From the NCBI GenBank assembly GCA_035771165.1, contig JAWNZC010000276.1, positions 799,501 through 863,500 on the forward strand: 64,000 nucleotides of DNA, read 5' to 3'. The notes beneath the pieces were generated by a model. The model made no database searches. It was not told the DNA's origin and saw only the letters and a program-made list of their open reading frames with translations. The position numbers and the translations under genes were made by a program. Source of the DNA: Paragorgia papillata. Taxonomy: Eukaryota > Cnidaria > Anthozoa > Scleralcyonacea > Coralliidae. Below, piece by piece: positions 42,301 through 52,534 of this stretch (within the stretch, counting starts at the first letter, position 1; each line of letters starts with the position of its first letter).

Positions 42301-44758
42301 TTTCAACTAAGGACGTTTAAACATGATGTAACCACAGTCAAGACGAGTAAACAACAACTTTTTCAGCACTTCGATGGACATTACTGTTGACATCAAAGCA
42401 CTTTCAACGCTGGTGAAATTGAACCAATCATTCATAGTGCAGCAGACAAATTCTCAACATTAATTGCCGCAGACTGGGTGTATATTTCATGACAAATGTA
42501 TAATTACTCTAATTTTATTGGGTTTTCTTTTCTGTACAGGGCACGACGTGCTGCTAAAGAAGCTAAAGATGCACCTGCTCAGCCACAACCTGTAAGAATT
42601 TTTTTTATATGGCACTTACATGTAGGGTGCTTTCCAGTTGACAAGGTTAGACTGGTCAGTCCAGCCAGAATGGACTTGCTTTTGATTAGGACCAAATTTT
42701 CCAGTCAGACCATCCCAGGTCTCAAATGAATCGTGTTCCATTTAACTGGACTGACTGGTCTAACCGTGTAAATGGAAAGCCCCCTTAGATACACATTCTA
42801 TATTTTGTACACAATAGTGCCAATAAACCATTACAGCTGTAATCAGCCTAATCAACTAGTCACTTTGGCACTTCATAGCTCAATTAACAAATAACAATGG
42901 ACTTGACACTTTCATTGTTGATAAAAAAAGAGTACCGTATTTTCTGGGCGATAACCCGCACGCCGCACGGCATATAACCCGCACGGCGTATAACCCGCAC
43001 AGCAATAAAAATGTTACTTTTGAAAAATAAATCAGCGTATTACCCGCACCATTGGATAACCCGCAGCTGCTAATAATAGGTTTGGGCAAGGGAGCGCGCC
43101 AGACTGACTTGTATTTCTTCTTTGTTCGGTGTTCCTTCATGTATATTCAGCCATTTTGAATAATGCAGTATATATCATTAGCGTATCACAGGCACGGGCT
43201 ACGAAGCTGAAGGAAATCACGTTCCAAAAATGAAATAACCGGGCCGTAGCCCATGCCTGCGATACGCTAATGAATATGTACCGCATTATTAAAAATGGCT
43301 GAATATAAATGAAGGAATGCCGAACAAAGCAGAAGAAATACAGGTCAGTCTGGCGTGCTCCCTTGGTTTGGGACGACAAAATTTAAAAAAAGTACTGTAC
43401 CAGTAGTTGAAAGATGAAAGTACATTAGAATCCTTGGTCTCCAGTCTTCATGATGGCGTCGTCTTAAGAATTCAACAGATTACCCGCACCACCCTATTAC
43501 CCGCACTAATTATGTTTCCTAGCAAAATTAAGAGATAACCCGCGGGTTATCACCCAGAAAATATGGTAGTCATGAACTAAAGAACATACAAAAAAACTTG
43601 ATTAAAAGTTTTTATAAAATAAGGTGTCCTCTACACATGCTCTGATTGGCTGGGCCCCATGCATTTATAAGAATATGAAGATCATGAATGATGTGGAGTA
43701 GACGTAGAATGACATCACCTGGTGGGAAAAACTAGTGAACTTTCAAAACTAGCCCACTTTTAGTTTGTGTTTTTTCTTCATATTTTATAAAACATACTGC
43801 TCCTGGCAGTGCATATATTGTACTCTTACTACGGTTCCGGCTTGAGTGTGGACACATGTAATTTGACGACACACGTTTCACACAGGAAACTAACATGTTG
43901 CTAAGTGGAAACTGTAACGTCACTAAGGCCAAACGGTATTGTTTCAATTTGAGACGAGCGCCAAATTCTTTAACTCGTCTTTATACACAATTGAATCTTC
44001 ATTAAGTGAAGCTATAAACTGACAAACCCCATTTGGCCTTAGTAACTTCGCAGTTTCCACTTAGCAACATGTTAGTTTCCCGCGTGAAACGTGTGTACTG
44101 TGTCGTCAAATTACGCATGTCCACACTCAACCTGGAACCGTAGTATAAAGGTAATGCACATTTGACGTGATTTGAACATGAAAGAGATGTAAAGGCACTC
44201 AGCTATCACCTATATATTTAAGAAATAGAAAATGGCCGCCCGTGTTTATATCTAGCCTGATGCAAACACGAGAGTGAGTTGGGAGAATTCGAAAGTTTAT
44301 GTGAACCCGAGCCGTAGGCGAGGGTTTACATAAGTACTTTCGAATTCTCCCAACTCACTCGAGTGTTTGCATCAGGTTATATAAACACAGGGCATCCATT
44401 TTCTATTTCTTTTATGAAATAAGGCTAAAAAATGTGCTGTGACATCACAACCGTGTTTACATAGCCTGATATAAACACGGTAATTGACCAATAACAGCGG
44501 GATAGTGAACTCGGTATCGATAAAGACTAATGTCTCGATATTGAAGAAACTAGTATCTGTTTTGAAATATCAAATAACCCAAGTACTGTACCATCATTCG
44601 ACCACCAGCTCCCACTCGAGTGAGTTGCGAGAATTCAAAAGTACTTATGTAAACCCTCGCATACGGCTCACCTCGGGTTCACATAAACTTTCAAATTCTC
44701 CCAACTCACTCTCGTGTTTGCATCAGGTTATATAAACACGGGTGGCCATTTTCCATTT

Positions 44759-44793
<35 letters not shown>

Positions 44794-45289
44794 CTTTTTT
44801 TCCTAGGAGAAACCAAGAGTGTCACTAAAGAAGTTTGTTAAAATTGGCAGGCCAGGTTACAAAGGTAAGAACCTGCTAAGGAGCCTATACTTGTGAGGAG
44901 GTTTGGACATGTGTGTCACTCAATAATACTTACTGTAGATGTAGCTGTGATGGTCTGACCAGTAGAGTGTGAGATTCTTATTGCTTCAGTTATTTGATTA
45001 TTAATATTATTTTCATTACCATTATCATTCTGATTATCGTCATCATTACCATCATCGTTACTATCATCATCATTATCATTACTATCATCACAATCACCAT
45101 CATCATTGCCATCATTATCACCACCACTACCATCACCACCAGCATCATATCATTACTATCATCGTCAGTATCACCATCATCATGGTCACTTTCATCATCA
45201 TCATCATCATCAACATCATCACCATCATCATGATCACTTTCATCATCATCATCATCACCATCATCATCACTTTCATCCTCATTATCATT

Positions 45290-45329
<40 letters not shown>

Positions 45330-48300
45330 CTTTCATTATCATCATCATCATCACTTTCATTATCATTATCATCATCATCACCATCATGATCACTTTCATC
45401 CTCATCATTATCATTATCATCATTATTATCATCATTACATCATCATCACCATCATCATCACCATCATCCTCACCATCATCCTCACCATCATCCTCACCAT
45501 CATCCTCACCATCATCATCATCACTTTCATCATCATCATCATCACCATCATTTCAGTGGCAGACACTAGGGGGGGCGATCGCCCCCCCCCCCCCCCCAAT
45601 AATTTTAGCTGAAGCTTTCATTTTGAAAAGTCGAAGCACAAGAAAGTTTTCATTCACAAATGTAGATAATCATCTAGAATATTTTCTCTGAAATGTTGTT
45701 TTTTTATGCTTAGCATGTGATTTATAATAAAATGCACCATTAAAATAGTGTTTTGAAAACCTACAAAATGTGTTCTCAGAATGCTGCAAATGCCATTTCA
45801 GAGATCCAAATTTTAAAAATTTTCCGGGGATGCATGCCCCCGCACCCCCCTAGAAGGCTCGTGCCTTCGGCACTCGCCCCCCGATGATAATGAGGATGAA
45901 AGTGATTCACTTTCATCCTCATTATCATGATCACTTTCATCATCATGATCACCATCATCATGATCACTTTCATCCTCATTATCATCATCATTATCATTAT
46001 CATCATCATCACTTTCATCCTCATTATCATCATCATTATCATCATCATCATTATCATCATCATTACATCATCACCATCATCATGATCACTTTCATCCTCA
46101 TTATCATCATCACTTTCATCATCATCATCATCATGATCACTTTCATCCTCATTATCATCATCACTTTCATCATCATCATCATCAGTATCACCATCATCAA
46201 CAACAACGTCATCATAAACACCATCATCACTTTCACATCATTATCATCATCATCATCATCATTACTATCATCATCACCATCATCATTACTATCATCATCA
46301 TCATTACTATCATCATCATTACTATCATCATCATCATTACTATCATCATCATCATCATCATTACTATCATCATCTGTATCATCATCATCATCATGAGTCA
46401 TGACCATCGTCATTATACAGTACATATGCATTATCATCTGACATTGCCTATAAAGCTCCATCATCTGCAACACAACGACCAGTATCCTCTTCATTCTCCT
46501 TATCATCATTTCCATGCTATGGTCCGAAATAGACACCTATTGTGAACAGCATGACTGTGCATTTGTTATCCAATAATTATTCAATCTATGATTATTTTAG
46601 TGACAAAACAAAGAGACTCGGAAACTGGGCAGCATAGTTTACTTTTCCAGGTATACTGTAAGATGGATGATAAATTACGAGTTGATGTTTTGAATTACCC
46701 AAGCTTTACTAACCTAAGGCTCTAACCATTGAGCTACATATACGTTGGATTTGGAACAAACTAAAAACTTAAAAGTTAGTATTTCTTTAATTTCTATATC
46801 TATAGATTGATTATCCTGAAATCACAGACGGATTGACGCCAAGGCATCGTTTTATGTCCGCCTACGAACAGAGGATAGAACCTCCTGATAAGACGTGGCA
46901 GTATCTGCTATTCGCCGCTGAACCGTACGAGACTGTTTCATTCAAGGTGAGAGAGGGTGTTCAATGTATATTTTGATCGGCGTCTTTCTGAGAAGAATGG
47001 AAGGGCAGAGAAGAGGAGAGGAGAGAAAAGAAGAGGAGAGAAGAGAAGAAGAGAGGAGTGGAATGGAGAGAAGGGGAGAGAAGAGGAGTGGAGGGGAGGG
47101 GAGAGGAGAGAAGAGAAGAGAAAAGGAGAGAAGAGGAGGTGAGAGCAGAGGGAAGGGGAGAGGAGGGGAGAAGGGACGAGAAGGGAAGAGGAAACTTTTG
47201 AAAATGTGATTCTCATTTGTTTAGATCCCCAGTCGAGAAATTGATAAAAGCGAAGGGAGATTTTGGACGCACTGGAATTCAAACACCAAACAAGTGAGTT
47301 AAAGGCGCTGTTACACAGTGCAATATATAACTTGTCTCGTACGAGTTTGATCATTACACAGCATGTTACACGCTGCAATGATTCGAGCAACTTGTCTCAC
47401 AACAATTAACAGCCCTGCTCGCGCAACTGCAATTTTAAATAAGACAGACTAAATTTTTGTTTCCTGGGCACTTTAAATCATGATTAACTGGTCTACATGT
47501 AAATGGTCTAATTAACAATTAGACAACGATCCCGAGTTGTCTATGAGCTGATAGTCGACGAGGTGAAAACAAGTTGATAATCGTTCGTCATAGACAACAA
47601 GAACGAGTTGTTTAATTGTTTCACTATATAAGCCAACTAGTTGGACAAACTAGTATTTGAAAGAAACAAATATTATATTGGGTTGGTCTTCACATGGGAC
47701 TCGTGTCCTGTTGATCATTCCTTCAATCATATTCAAGCATTGGACTTTTTATTTACTGTATATTTGCATTCTTTCATGGTTGTAAAGTTAATAAATAAAT
47801 AAAACAAACTGAAAAAAGAAGAAAAATAAATTGAAACCTCAGTAAATGTGAAATTTCTGCCATTATTTTCCATTTAAAACTTGACTCTTTCACTACTAGT
47901 GTTCTATCACCAATAGGCAGTGGGTATATATATATATATATATATCACCAATAGACAGCTAATATATATTAGCCCGGGGCAATTAACTTGATTTATGCGT
48001 GGTTGGGAAAATAAGCTTTAATCCATGGTCAGAAATGTGATAAAGGATTTATCATCGCGACCGAAGTGTTTTTAGACAATCTCTGTGATAACGAACTCAG
48101 TATCTCAGTTTTTAGGCAACCTCTGTGATCGTGAACTAAGTAGGTTAGTTACCTCAACCTCAATTGTTACCTCGGGTTCGGTAACTAACCCTATACATAA
48201 TCAGAATGCGGCATTTGTAATAGTCCACTACACGCGTAAAAACGCGCAACTTGTTCACGGTTGTCAACAGGCGTTGTGCTGCTCGCCGTGAACAATGTTG

Positions 48301-50045
48301 TGCTGCTCGCCGTGAACAAGTTGTCAACAAGTTGTTCACTTATGGTTCGAACAACTTGTTCACGGATAAATCAACAGTCATGAACAAGTTGTTCCAACAG
48401 CACATTTTTATAGCCAACAACGTTGTTCGCACATGATACCACATGCTGTAACAGCATGACAAAATAACAACGATGAACAACAATGTTAGAACAATGGTGA
48501 ACATGGTTGATGTATCAACACGTTCTTCGGTTGTTCCAACATGCGTGAACAACGGTTGTTGTTTCATCAAGCTGTAACAACTTCTTGAAACAATGATGAA
48601 CAATGTTGTTCATTTATCAATGTTGTTCACATATGTCAACAAGTTGTTACAGCTTTGTTCAGGCAACGATGCTGTAACAACTTGCGAAATTTTTACGCGT
48701 GTAGTTAGTGTATACTAACGTTCATTATCCAATCATTAAAAATTCAATAGAAATGAATGTTTAATTAGGTGTTGTAAATCGGATAGAAATTCGTCCTGAT
48801 TTACATAAACTTTCTGATCGATTTTTTCAGCTTAAGATTTTTGATTAATTTGAACAATTACATGCATGCGTGAATTGGATACACTGTAAATCGTATACAA
48901 TATTCGCGTCCTGCAAACTGTATGGGATTACGCGTTGTAAATGCCCATACAATTCTGCCGTCCATATTACTTGGTAGACTACCAGACTTGCTTTAGATTT
49001 ATAACTTCTTTTTAAATCAATAAAACACATTCGTGTGTTAACGTATTTTCATTAATTTCATTTCAAGTGTAAACTACACTGACAATAGTACCCTGCGAGC
49101 AGGGCAGCCTTCTCTTTTCCTTATTTCTTCGCTGAGAGAGCGGAAGAAAAGTAGGCTCTGCTGTATCCGTGACTGGTTCCCATTGCGCATGCATATCAGT
49201 TGCTTGGTTACAATCTCGAACCCAGTCCCAACCAGAGCAGAAAACAAAACGAAAACCGGTTAACATTCCTGTCCGAGGGCTTCCCCAGAGGTGAATAAAA
49301 TCGTCTGGCGTTAGCCGGAATAAAATACTAAAGACCAATTCAGACAGGAAAGAGTTAGAGAGAGAGAGTTTATAACTCATTCCTGTCCGAGGGCTTCTCC
49401 AGAGGTGAATAAAATCGTCTGGCGTTAGCCGGAATAAAATACTAAAGACCAATTCGGACAGGAAAGAGTTAAACGGGTCTTAAACGGGTTACTTCGTCCT
49501 AAATCTTGGACAAAGCCAAACACGAATACAGCAGAGCCTACTTTTCTTCCTCTCTCTCAGCGAAGAAATGAGGAAAAGAAGGCTCTGCTCGCAGGGTATG
49601 ACAATAGTATTCTTATATTTCAACTTGGTTCTATCCGTTTAAATCCAGGATATGGTTACTTCTGGATTGACATAATGACTTCTCGTCACTTCTCTCTTTT
49701 CTGTAGTTCTTCTTTCAAATGCACTTCAAGATCTCACCTCAACAACAGCAGATGATGCAACAAATGAAACAACCCCGCCAACCACCGCGACGACCCGCCC
49801 CTCCGTCGGGGCCTCCGTCTGGACCACCTTCAGGACCACCTTCGGGACCACCGCCACCACCTGGAGTCCCCAACCAACCCACCGGTCCCCCACAGCCACC
49901 CCGACCCCCACCTCCACCCGGCTTTAACCCTCCTGTTCGACCCCCTCCCCCAAATATTCCCCAGCCACGGCCACCTAGCTTGATTCCACCTCCCCCGCGA
50001 AACGTACCCTCGGATAATCCCCTTAATCCGTTCGCGCCAAGATAA
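39220..50045 (+). CDS. SF3A2: Splicing factor 3A subunit 2 (SF3A2/SAP62/Prp11), complete, 9 coding exons
   Basis: Spliced CDS: 39220-39345, 39590-39661, 40732-40778, 42540-42591, 44807-44864, 46601-46650, 46806-46946, 47225-47293, 49707-50045. This gives 317 residues and all junctions are GT-AG in phase. Starts MDFQHRAGGKTGSGGVASFS, nearly identical to human SF3A2. A matrin-type zinc finger (Cys56, Cys59, His72, His78) is followed by the conserved KFVKIGRPGYK, DYPEI, PRHRFMSAYEQRIEPPD and REIDK..G.FWTHWN blocks, then FFFQMHFK and a ~95-residue Pro-rich tail. Known role: subunit of SF3a in the U2 snRNP, needed for branch-site recognition and pre-spliceosome assembly in the nucleus. Human SF3A2 is 464 residues; the difference is the missing GVHPPAP-type tail repeats. 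The start ATG has A at -3 and G at +4. Confidence 0.97.
39590..39661 (+). CDS. SF3A2: SF3A2 coding exon 2 (zinc-finger Cys pair)
   Basis: Acceptor TTTATTTTAG ending at 39589, donor GTATAG at 39662; 24 codons, DPYFMKNHLGSYECKLCLTL then HNNE. Contains Cys56 and Cys59. Confidence 0.96.
39738..39890. mobile_element. Inverted-repeat element (CACTAGAGTGGTAAATTGTC termini)
   Basis: CACTAGAGTGGTAAATTGTC...ACGTTGGAGGTCCATTTGAATGT pairs almost perfectly with the right arm ending GACAATTTACCACTCTAGTG. It lies in SF3A2 intron 2. Confidence 0.8.
39912..40262. repeat. (GAGTG/GACTA)n pentamer array
   Basis: GAGTG with GAGTA, GACTA and GGAGT variants for about 350 bp in SF3A2 intron 2. Confidence 0.95.
40732..40778 (+). 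CDS. SF3A2: SF3A2 coding exon 3 (zinc-finger His pair)
   Basis: Acceptor TTTTATATTAG ending at 40731, donor GTAAGT at 40779; GSYLAHTQGKKHQQN plus a split Leu codon. Contains His72 and His78. Confidence 0.95.
41025..41820. mobile_element. hAT-type non-autonomous transposon with perfect 8-bp target duplication
   Basis: CAGTGGTGTAACTTTGAGCT...AGGAGTTACGCCACTG, flanked on both sides by GTTTCATC (41017-41024 and 41821-41828). CAGTGGCGTAAC-like ends and an 8-bp duplication are diagnostic of the hAT superfamily. 796 bp, no transposase ORF read. It lies in SF3A2 intron 3. Confidence 0.9.
41840..42535. other. SF3A2 intron 3 remainder, no feature identified
   Basis: AT-rich unique-looking sequence up to the acceptor of exon 4. 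No array, RNA or exon was seen. Confidence 0.45.
42540..42591 (+). CDS. SF3A2: SF3A2 coding exon 4
   Basis: Acceptor TTTTCTGTACAG ending at 42539, donor GTAAGA at 42592; ARRAAKEAKDAPAQPQP after completing Leu. Matches the human ARRAAKEAKEAPAQP segment. Confidence 0.95.
42623..42787. mobile_element. Inverted-repeat element (TAGGGTGCTTTCCAGTTGAC termini)
   Basis: TAGGGTGCTTTCCAGTTGAC...GGTTAGACTGGTCAGTCC pairs with GGACTGACTGGTCTAACCG...AATGGAAAGCCCCCTTA. SF3A2 intron 4. Confidence 0.75.
42935..43566. mobile_element. TA-flanked MITE (CCGTATTTTCTGGGCGATAA termini) with a nested inverted repeat
   Basis: CCGTATTTTCTGGGCGATAA...TTATCACCCAGAAAATATGG between TA at 42933-42934 and 43567-43568, with many AACCCGCAC sub-repeats. 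Between the arms, 43085-43375 is a separate near-perfect hairpin (GGGAGCGCGCCAGACTGACT to AGTCTGGCGTGCTCCC), so two elements are stacked. Confidence 0.82.
43826..44146. mobile_element. Inverted-repeat element (TTACTACGGTTCC arms)
   Basis: ACTACGGTTCCGGCTTGAGT...ACACACGTTTCAC...AACATGTTGCTAAGTGGAAA pairs with TTTCCACTTAGCAACATGTT...ACTCAACCTGGAACCGTAGT. SF3A2 intron 4. Confidence 0.75.
44225..44410. repeat. Hairpin repeat (TAGCCTGATGCAAACACGAG arms), copy 2
   Basis: CCGTGTTTATATCTAGCCTGATGCAAACAC arm pairs with the GTGTTTGCATCAGGTTATATAAACACAGGGC arm around AGCCGTAGGCGAGGG. Related to 23455-23640. Confidence 0.65.
44455..44760. repeat. Hairpin repeat, partial third copy
   Basis: The right half (44610-44755) matches the preceding hairpin's right half. 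The left half (44455-44500) carries CGTGTTTACATAGCCTGATA. The two adjacent copies look like a tandem duplication followed by divergence. Confidence 0.55.
44763..44792. repeat. (TA)n
   Basis: Thirty bases of TA directly before the pyrimidine tract of the SF3A2 exon 5 acceptor. Confidence 0.95.
44807..44864 (+). CDS. SF3A2: SF3A2 coding exon 5
   Basis: Acceptor TTTTTTCCTAG ending at 44806, donor GTAAGA at 44865; EKPRVSLKKFVKIGRPGYK plus the first base of Val. A (TA)n tract lies just upstream of the acceptor. Confidence 0.95.
44995..45552. repeat. (ATC)n array, left part
   Basis: ATC/ATT/ACC triplets in SF3A2 intron 5, continued at 45884-46395 after an inserted element. Runs of His, Ile or Met in any frame are artefacts. 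Confidence 0.96.
45554..45882. mobile_element. CAGTGGC-start element inserted inside an ATC array
   Basis: Begins CAGTGGCAGACACTAGGGGG and ends in CCTAGAAGGCTCGTGCCTTC...CGCCCCCCGA. The left end is hAT-like but the right end lacks a clear complement, so it may be truncated. The same ATC array continues on both sides, so insertion came after array growth. Confidence 0.6.
45884..46395. repeat. (ATC)n array, right part
   Basis: Continuation with CACTTTCATCCTCATTATC higher-order units. 45884-45930 is an inverted copy (GATAATGAGGATGAAAGTGA then TCACTTTCATCCTC), a local palindrome at the element edge. Confidence 0.94.
46601..46650 (+). CDS. SF3A2: SF3A2 coding exon 6
   Basis: Acceptor GATTATTTTAG ending at 46600, donor GTATAC at 46651; VTKQRDSETGQHSLLFQ, close to human VTKQRDSEMGQQSLLFQ. 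Confidence 0.96.
46806..46946 (+). CDS. SF3A2: SF3A2 coding exon 7
   Basis: Acceptor TCTATATCTATAG ending at 46805, donor GTGAGA at 46947; 47 codons, IDYPEITDGLTPRHRFMSAY through PYETVSFK. Conserved SF3A2 core. Confidence 0.97.
46990..47205. repeat. (GAGAA/GAGGA)n purine array
   Basis: An almost pure A/G strand for about 215 bp in SF3A2 intron 7: a long polypurine tract. Confidence 0.95.
47225..47293 (+). CDS. SF3A2: SF3A2 coding exon 8
   Basis: Acceptor CATTTGTTTAG ending at 47224, donor GTGAGT at 47294; IPSREIDKSEGRFWTHWNSN then TKQ. Confidence 0.96.
47300..48220. other. SF3A2 intron 8, first part
   Basis: Includes inverted words TTGTCTATGAGCTGATAGTC / CTCGTTCGTCATAGACAAC near 47530-47620, a TA tract at 47926-47945 and hairpin-like ATCTCTGTGATAACGAACT repeats at 48080-48180. 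No exon was recognised. Confidence 0.45.
48228..48704. mobile_element. MITE (CTACACGCGTAAAAA termini) rich in GAACAA/TTGTTC repeats
   Basis: CTACACGCGTAAAAACGCGC...AAATTTTTACGCGTGTAG. Interior is many copies of AACAACTTGTTC-like words in both orientations. Related to 28485-29997 by ends and interior style. Confidence 0.78.
49264..49354. mobile_element. CATTCCTGTCCGA hairpin MITE, copy 2
   Basis: Preceded by TTAA (49260-49263) and followed by TTAG. Core AAATCGTCTGGCGTTAGCC as in 17436-17528, opposite orientation. Confidence 0.72.
49376..49468. mobile_element. CTCATTCCTGTCCGA hairpin MITE, copy 3
   Basis: Ends GGACAGGAAAGAG followed by TTAA (49469-49472). It is nearly identical to copy 2, 20 bp away. 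This suggests tandem duplication rather than two insertions. Confidence 0.72.
49707..50045 (+). CDS. SF3A2: SF3A2 terminal coding exon (Pro-rich tail)
   Basis: Acceptor CTCTTTTCTGTAG ending at 49706, stop TAA at 50043-50045. Starts FFFQMHFKISPQQQQMMQQM, then Pro/Gly/Arg-rich sequence with PSGPPSGPP repeats. The preceding intron (47294-49706) is the longest of the gene and carries two MITEs. Confidence 0.95.
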   Translation, partial: FFFQMHFKISPQQQQMMQQMKQPRQPPRRPAPPSGPPSGPPSGPPSGPPPPPGVPNQPTGPPQPPRPPPPPGFNPPVRPPPPNIPQPRPPSLIPPPPRNVPSDNPLNPFAPR

Positions 50046-50393
50046 GAACTTGACCCACTTGCTCCGTCTGTTTTATCACGTTGTTCATATACGTTCTGTG
50101 CTAAGGTGCTTATGTAATGTGAGGAAATATTTTAAAGTGCCTATGAAACGAAAATTAAGTTGATTTGTGTTATTTGAAGTGTTATTTGAAAGAACACTTC
50201 GAATGAAAGAGTAACATCTTTTGCTGTTTTTGGTTTCCTTACTTCATTCTTGAGATATTTTAGGTTATATATCTTTGCTATTATTAAGCATAATCATTCG
50301 ATTTTATTCACCTCTGGGGAAGCCCGTGGGCAGGAATGAGTTAAGTTTGCTCTATCTACAAGATTTCCAAAAAATAATAAAGAATTACTTTAA
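50046..50393. other. SF3A2 3' UTR and flank with MITE fragments
   Basis: About 90 bp of unique sequence after the stop, then an AAGTGCCTATGAAACGAAAA element fragment (50140-50290), a fragment of the CTGTCC hairpin family (50300-50344), and AATAATAAAG near 50377. No clear polyadenylation signal is assigned. Confidence 0.5.
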
Positions 50394-50926
50394 AGGGTAT
50401 TGGCAATAAAAATTAAGTTTATCTCATTTGAAAGAACTCGTCAAATGGTATAAGAAGACCTTTTACAATTTTTCCGTATCTGTTTTGGTTTTGGAAATAT
50501 TTCGACCAAACTCAGCGTGCTGTCCGCCATCTTGGAATTATTTTCGATGTGCAAAATTATGCATGTGACGACATAAGCAGGGTAAAGTGAAATTTTTATC
50601 TTGCCAACCTTATGACATTATGAGCTAGAAACTCGATTTTTTTGTTGCGCTATTTCCATTTTAAATTGACCCACAACATTTAAAAAGCCTTCCGTGGAAA
50701 TTTGGTCACCCACGGAGTAGTTTCATCAGGTTTACCCTGCTTGTGACGTCACCAATTTCCTAGTTAATTAGCCCCAATATTACAACAAGATGGCGGACAG
50801 CAGGCTGTCTTTGGTCGAAATATTTCAAAACATAAGAAAGATAGAGAAAAATTACAAAAGGTCTTCTTATACCATTTGGCGAGTTCTTTCACATGAGACA
50901 AACTTAATTTTTATTGCCAATACCCT
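50394..50926. mobile_element. TTAA-flanked MITE, copy 4
   Basis: AGGGTATTGGCAATAAAAAT...GCCAATACCCT; left flank TTAA (50390-50393), right TCAA. Paired inverted CCGCCATCTTG (50525) and CAAGATGGCGG (50786). Confidence 0.86.
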
Positions 50927-50929
50927 TCA

Positions 50930-51345
50930 ACAGTTTTTCTATATTTCACTTCGTTCTCAAGTTATTTAGATTTGTTTGATATGTAAATGAATGAACTTAC
51001 TGTGACGTAAAGTTCTGGACAGATAAATGTGAGTTATATATAGAAAATCGTGTATATCTTCGATGGTATCGAACAAAATTTGTTCTTGTGATGTTGAGTG
51101 CCATATAGTTGCAAAGTTTTAAATAATATTGTTTAATAATTCCAAAGATATACATGATTTTCCAATAACTCACGATAATTTGCACATAACTTTACGTCAT
51201 AGCTTATCTCATTTACTTATCAAACAATTCTAAATAACTTGTGAACGAAGTGAAGTATGAAAAAACTGTAAAAGTCATTCTTTATTACTTTTAGGGGATC
51301 GTGAAGATGAAACAAAGTTAATTTAGTAATTTCATTTCCTCTTTA
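50930..51345. mobile_element. Inverted-repeat element related to the TTAA subfamily
   Basis: AACAGTTTTTCTATATTTCA...TGATATGTAAATGA...GACGTAAAGTT pairs with AACTTTACGTC...TCATTTACTTATCAAACA...TGAAAAAACTGT. The centre has GTATATCTTCGATGG / CCAAAGATATACATG. Confidence 0.65.
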
Positions 51346-51656
51346 ACAACGAAGTAAGGAAACCAAAAACCGCAAAAGATGTTACTCTGCAGACGCTTTT
51401 GTTTGTTTTGGGTTGTTTTTTTGCGAGACAAAAGCCTTTGAACAGGGATGGGAGTGAGACGAGGCTTCTCCTTCGCCTTTTCCGACAGCTTTCAATCAAC
51501 AAAGCAGACTCTGTGGAGGAGAGAGAAATCTATGCGGTGAGTGTAGAAGGCGCGGAGTGACTGTGGCAATGGGGTGTGGCCTGGTTTGCGGAGTGACAAA
51601 AAAGTGCGTATGAAACGAAAATCCAGTTTGTCTTATTTGAAAGAACACTTTAATTA

Positions 51657-52534
51657 AGGTGGCTCCACACAGTTGTTGCTATGGCAACAATGACGTTTCA
51701 AAATGGCTGCCAATTACCCTTCAAACTAAGTTAATTCGAAAAAAACTTTGGTGACCCGCAATTTTTTTTTCATTAAAACTTTTCTTGAAGTATGAGTAAT
51801 CAATAGGCCGATTTAAAAAAAATTCTGTAGAACGAAATTTTTTAAAAATTAACAAACATGATTTTTCCGCGGAAAAAATTATTCGTTCTACAGAATTTTT
51901 TTAAAATCGGCCTATTGATTACTCATACTTCAAGAAAAGTTTTAATGAAAAAAAAATTGCGGGTCACCAAAGTTTTTTTCGAATTAAATTAGTTTGAAGG
52001 GTAATTGGCAGCCATTTTGAAACGTCATTGTTGCCATAGCAACAACTGTTGCTATTTATTTGGTAATAAAGAAATACCAAATGGTTTTCCGTGTTTGGAT
52101 ACTCTGATCCAAACACGCGGGAAATTGCGAGACTGGAGAAAAGCGTAACAAAACACGAGCCGTAGGCGAGTGTTTTTAGCTTTTCGAAAGTCGAGCAATT
52201 TCCCAAGTGTTTGGATAAGAGTATCCAAACACGGAAAAAACCATTTGGTATTTCTTTTATAAAATAATCACAAGTGAATATGATATACTGTCCGACATTT
52301 TCAAAAAATCGTTTTGGCGGGAATATTCCGTGTTTGGATACTCTGATCCAAACACGGCAATTAACCAATCAGGGCTCGCGTAGTATACATGTTATTTTAT
52401 AACAGTTTTTGATTGTCAGACTGTTTAACTATGCATAACATTTAGTTTTATTATTTTCCCGAATTGTTTATGCACGTGTTTTGGACTCTCAAACTTGTAT
52501 TTTCCATTTTTCAAGAAACTGTGTGGAGCCACCT
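51657..52534. mobile_element. AGGTGGCTC-family element, TA-flanked, with a nested MITE
   Basis: AGGTGGCTCCACACAGTTG...ACTGTGTGGAGCCACCT between TA at 51655-51656 and 52535-52536. The long arms carry GTTGCTATGGCAACAATGAC and GCCATTTTGAAACGTCA. A MITE of the 9126-9440 family sits at 52058-52401. The whole element itself splits an AAAGAACACTT element (51600-51655 and 52537-52680), so nesting is three deep. Confidence 0.82.
52058..52401. mobile_element. MITE of the TTTGGATACTCTGATCC family, copy 2 (nested)
   Basis: Starts near GGTAATAAAGAAATACCAAA and ends TACATGTTATTTTATAA. Nearly identical to 9126-9440. Confidence 0.78.

Larger units (their letters stand above)
49091..49596. mobile_element. 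TA-flanked inverted-repeat element (CCCTGCGAGCAGGGC termini) carrying two nested MITEs
   Basis: CCCTGCGAGCAGGGCAGCCT...AGGCTCTGCTCGCAGGG with TA on both sides (49089-49090, 49597-49598). Arms include GAGAGAGCGGAAGAAAAGTA / TACTTTTCTTCCTCTCTC. Two copies of the CTCTTTCCTGTCCGA hairpin lie inside (49264-49354 and 49376-49468). Confidence 0.8.
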
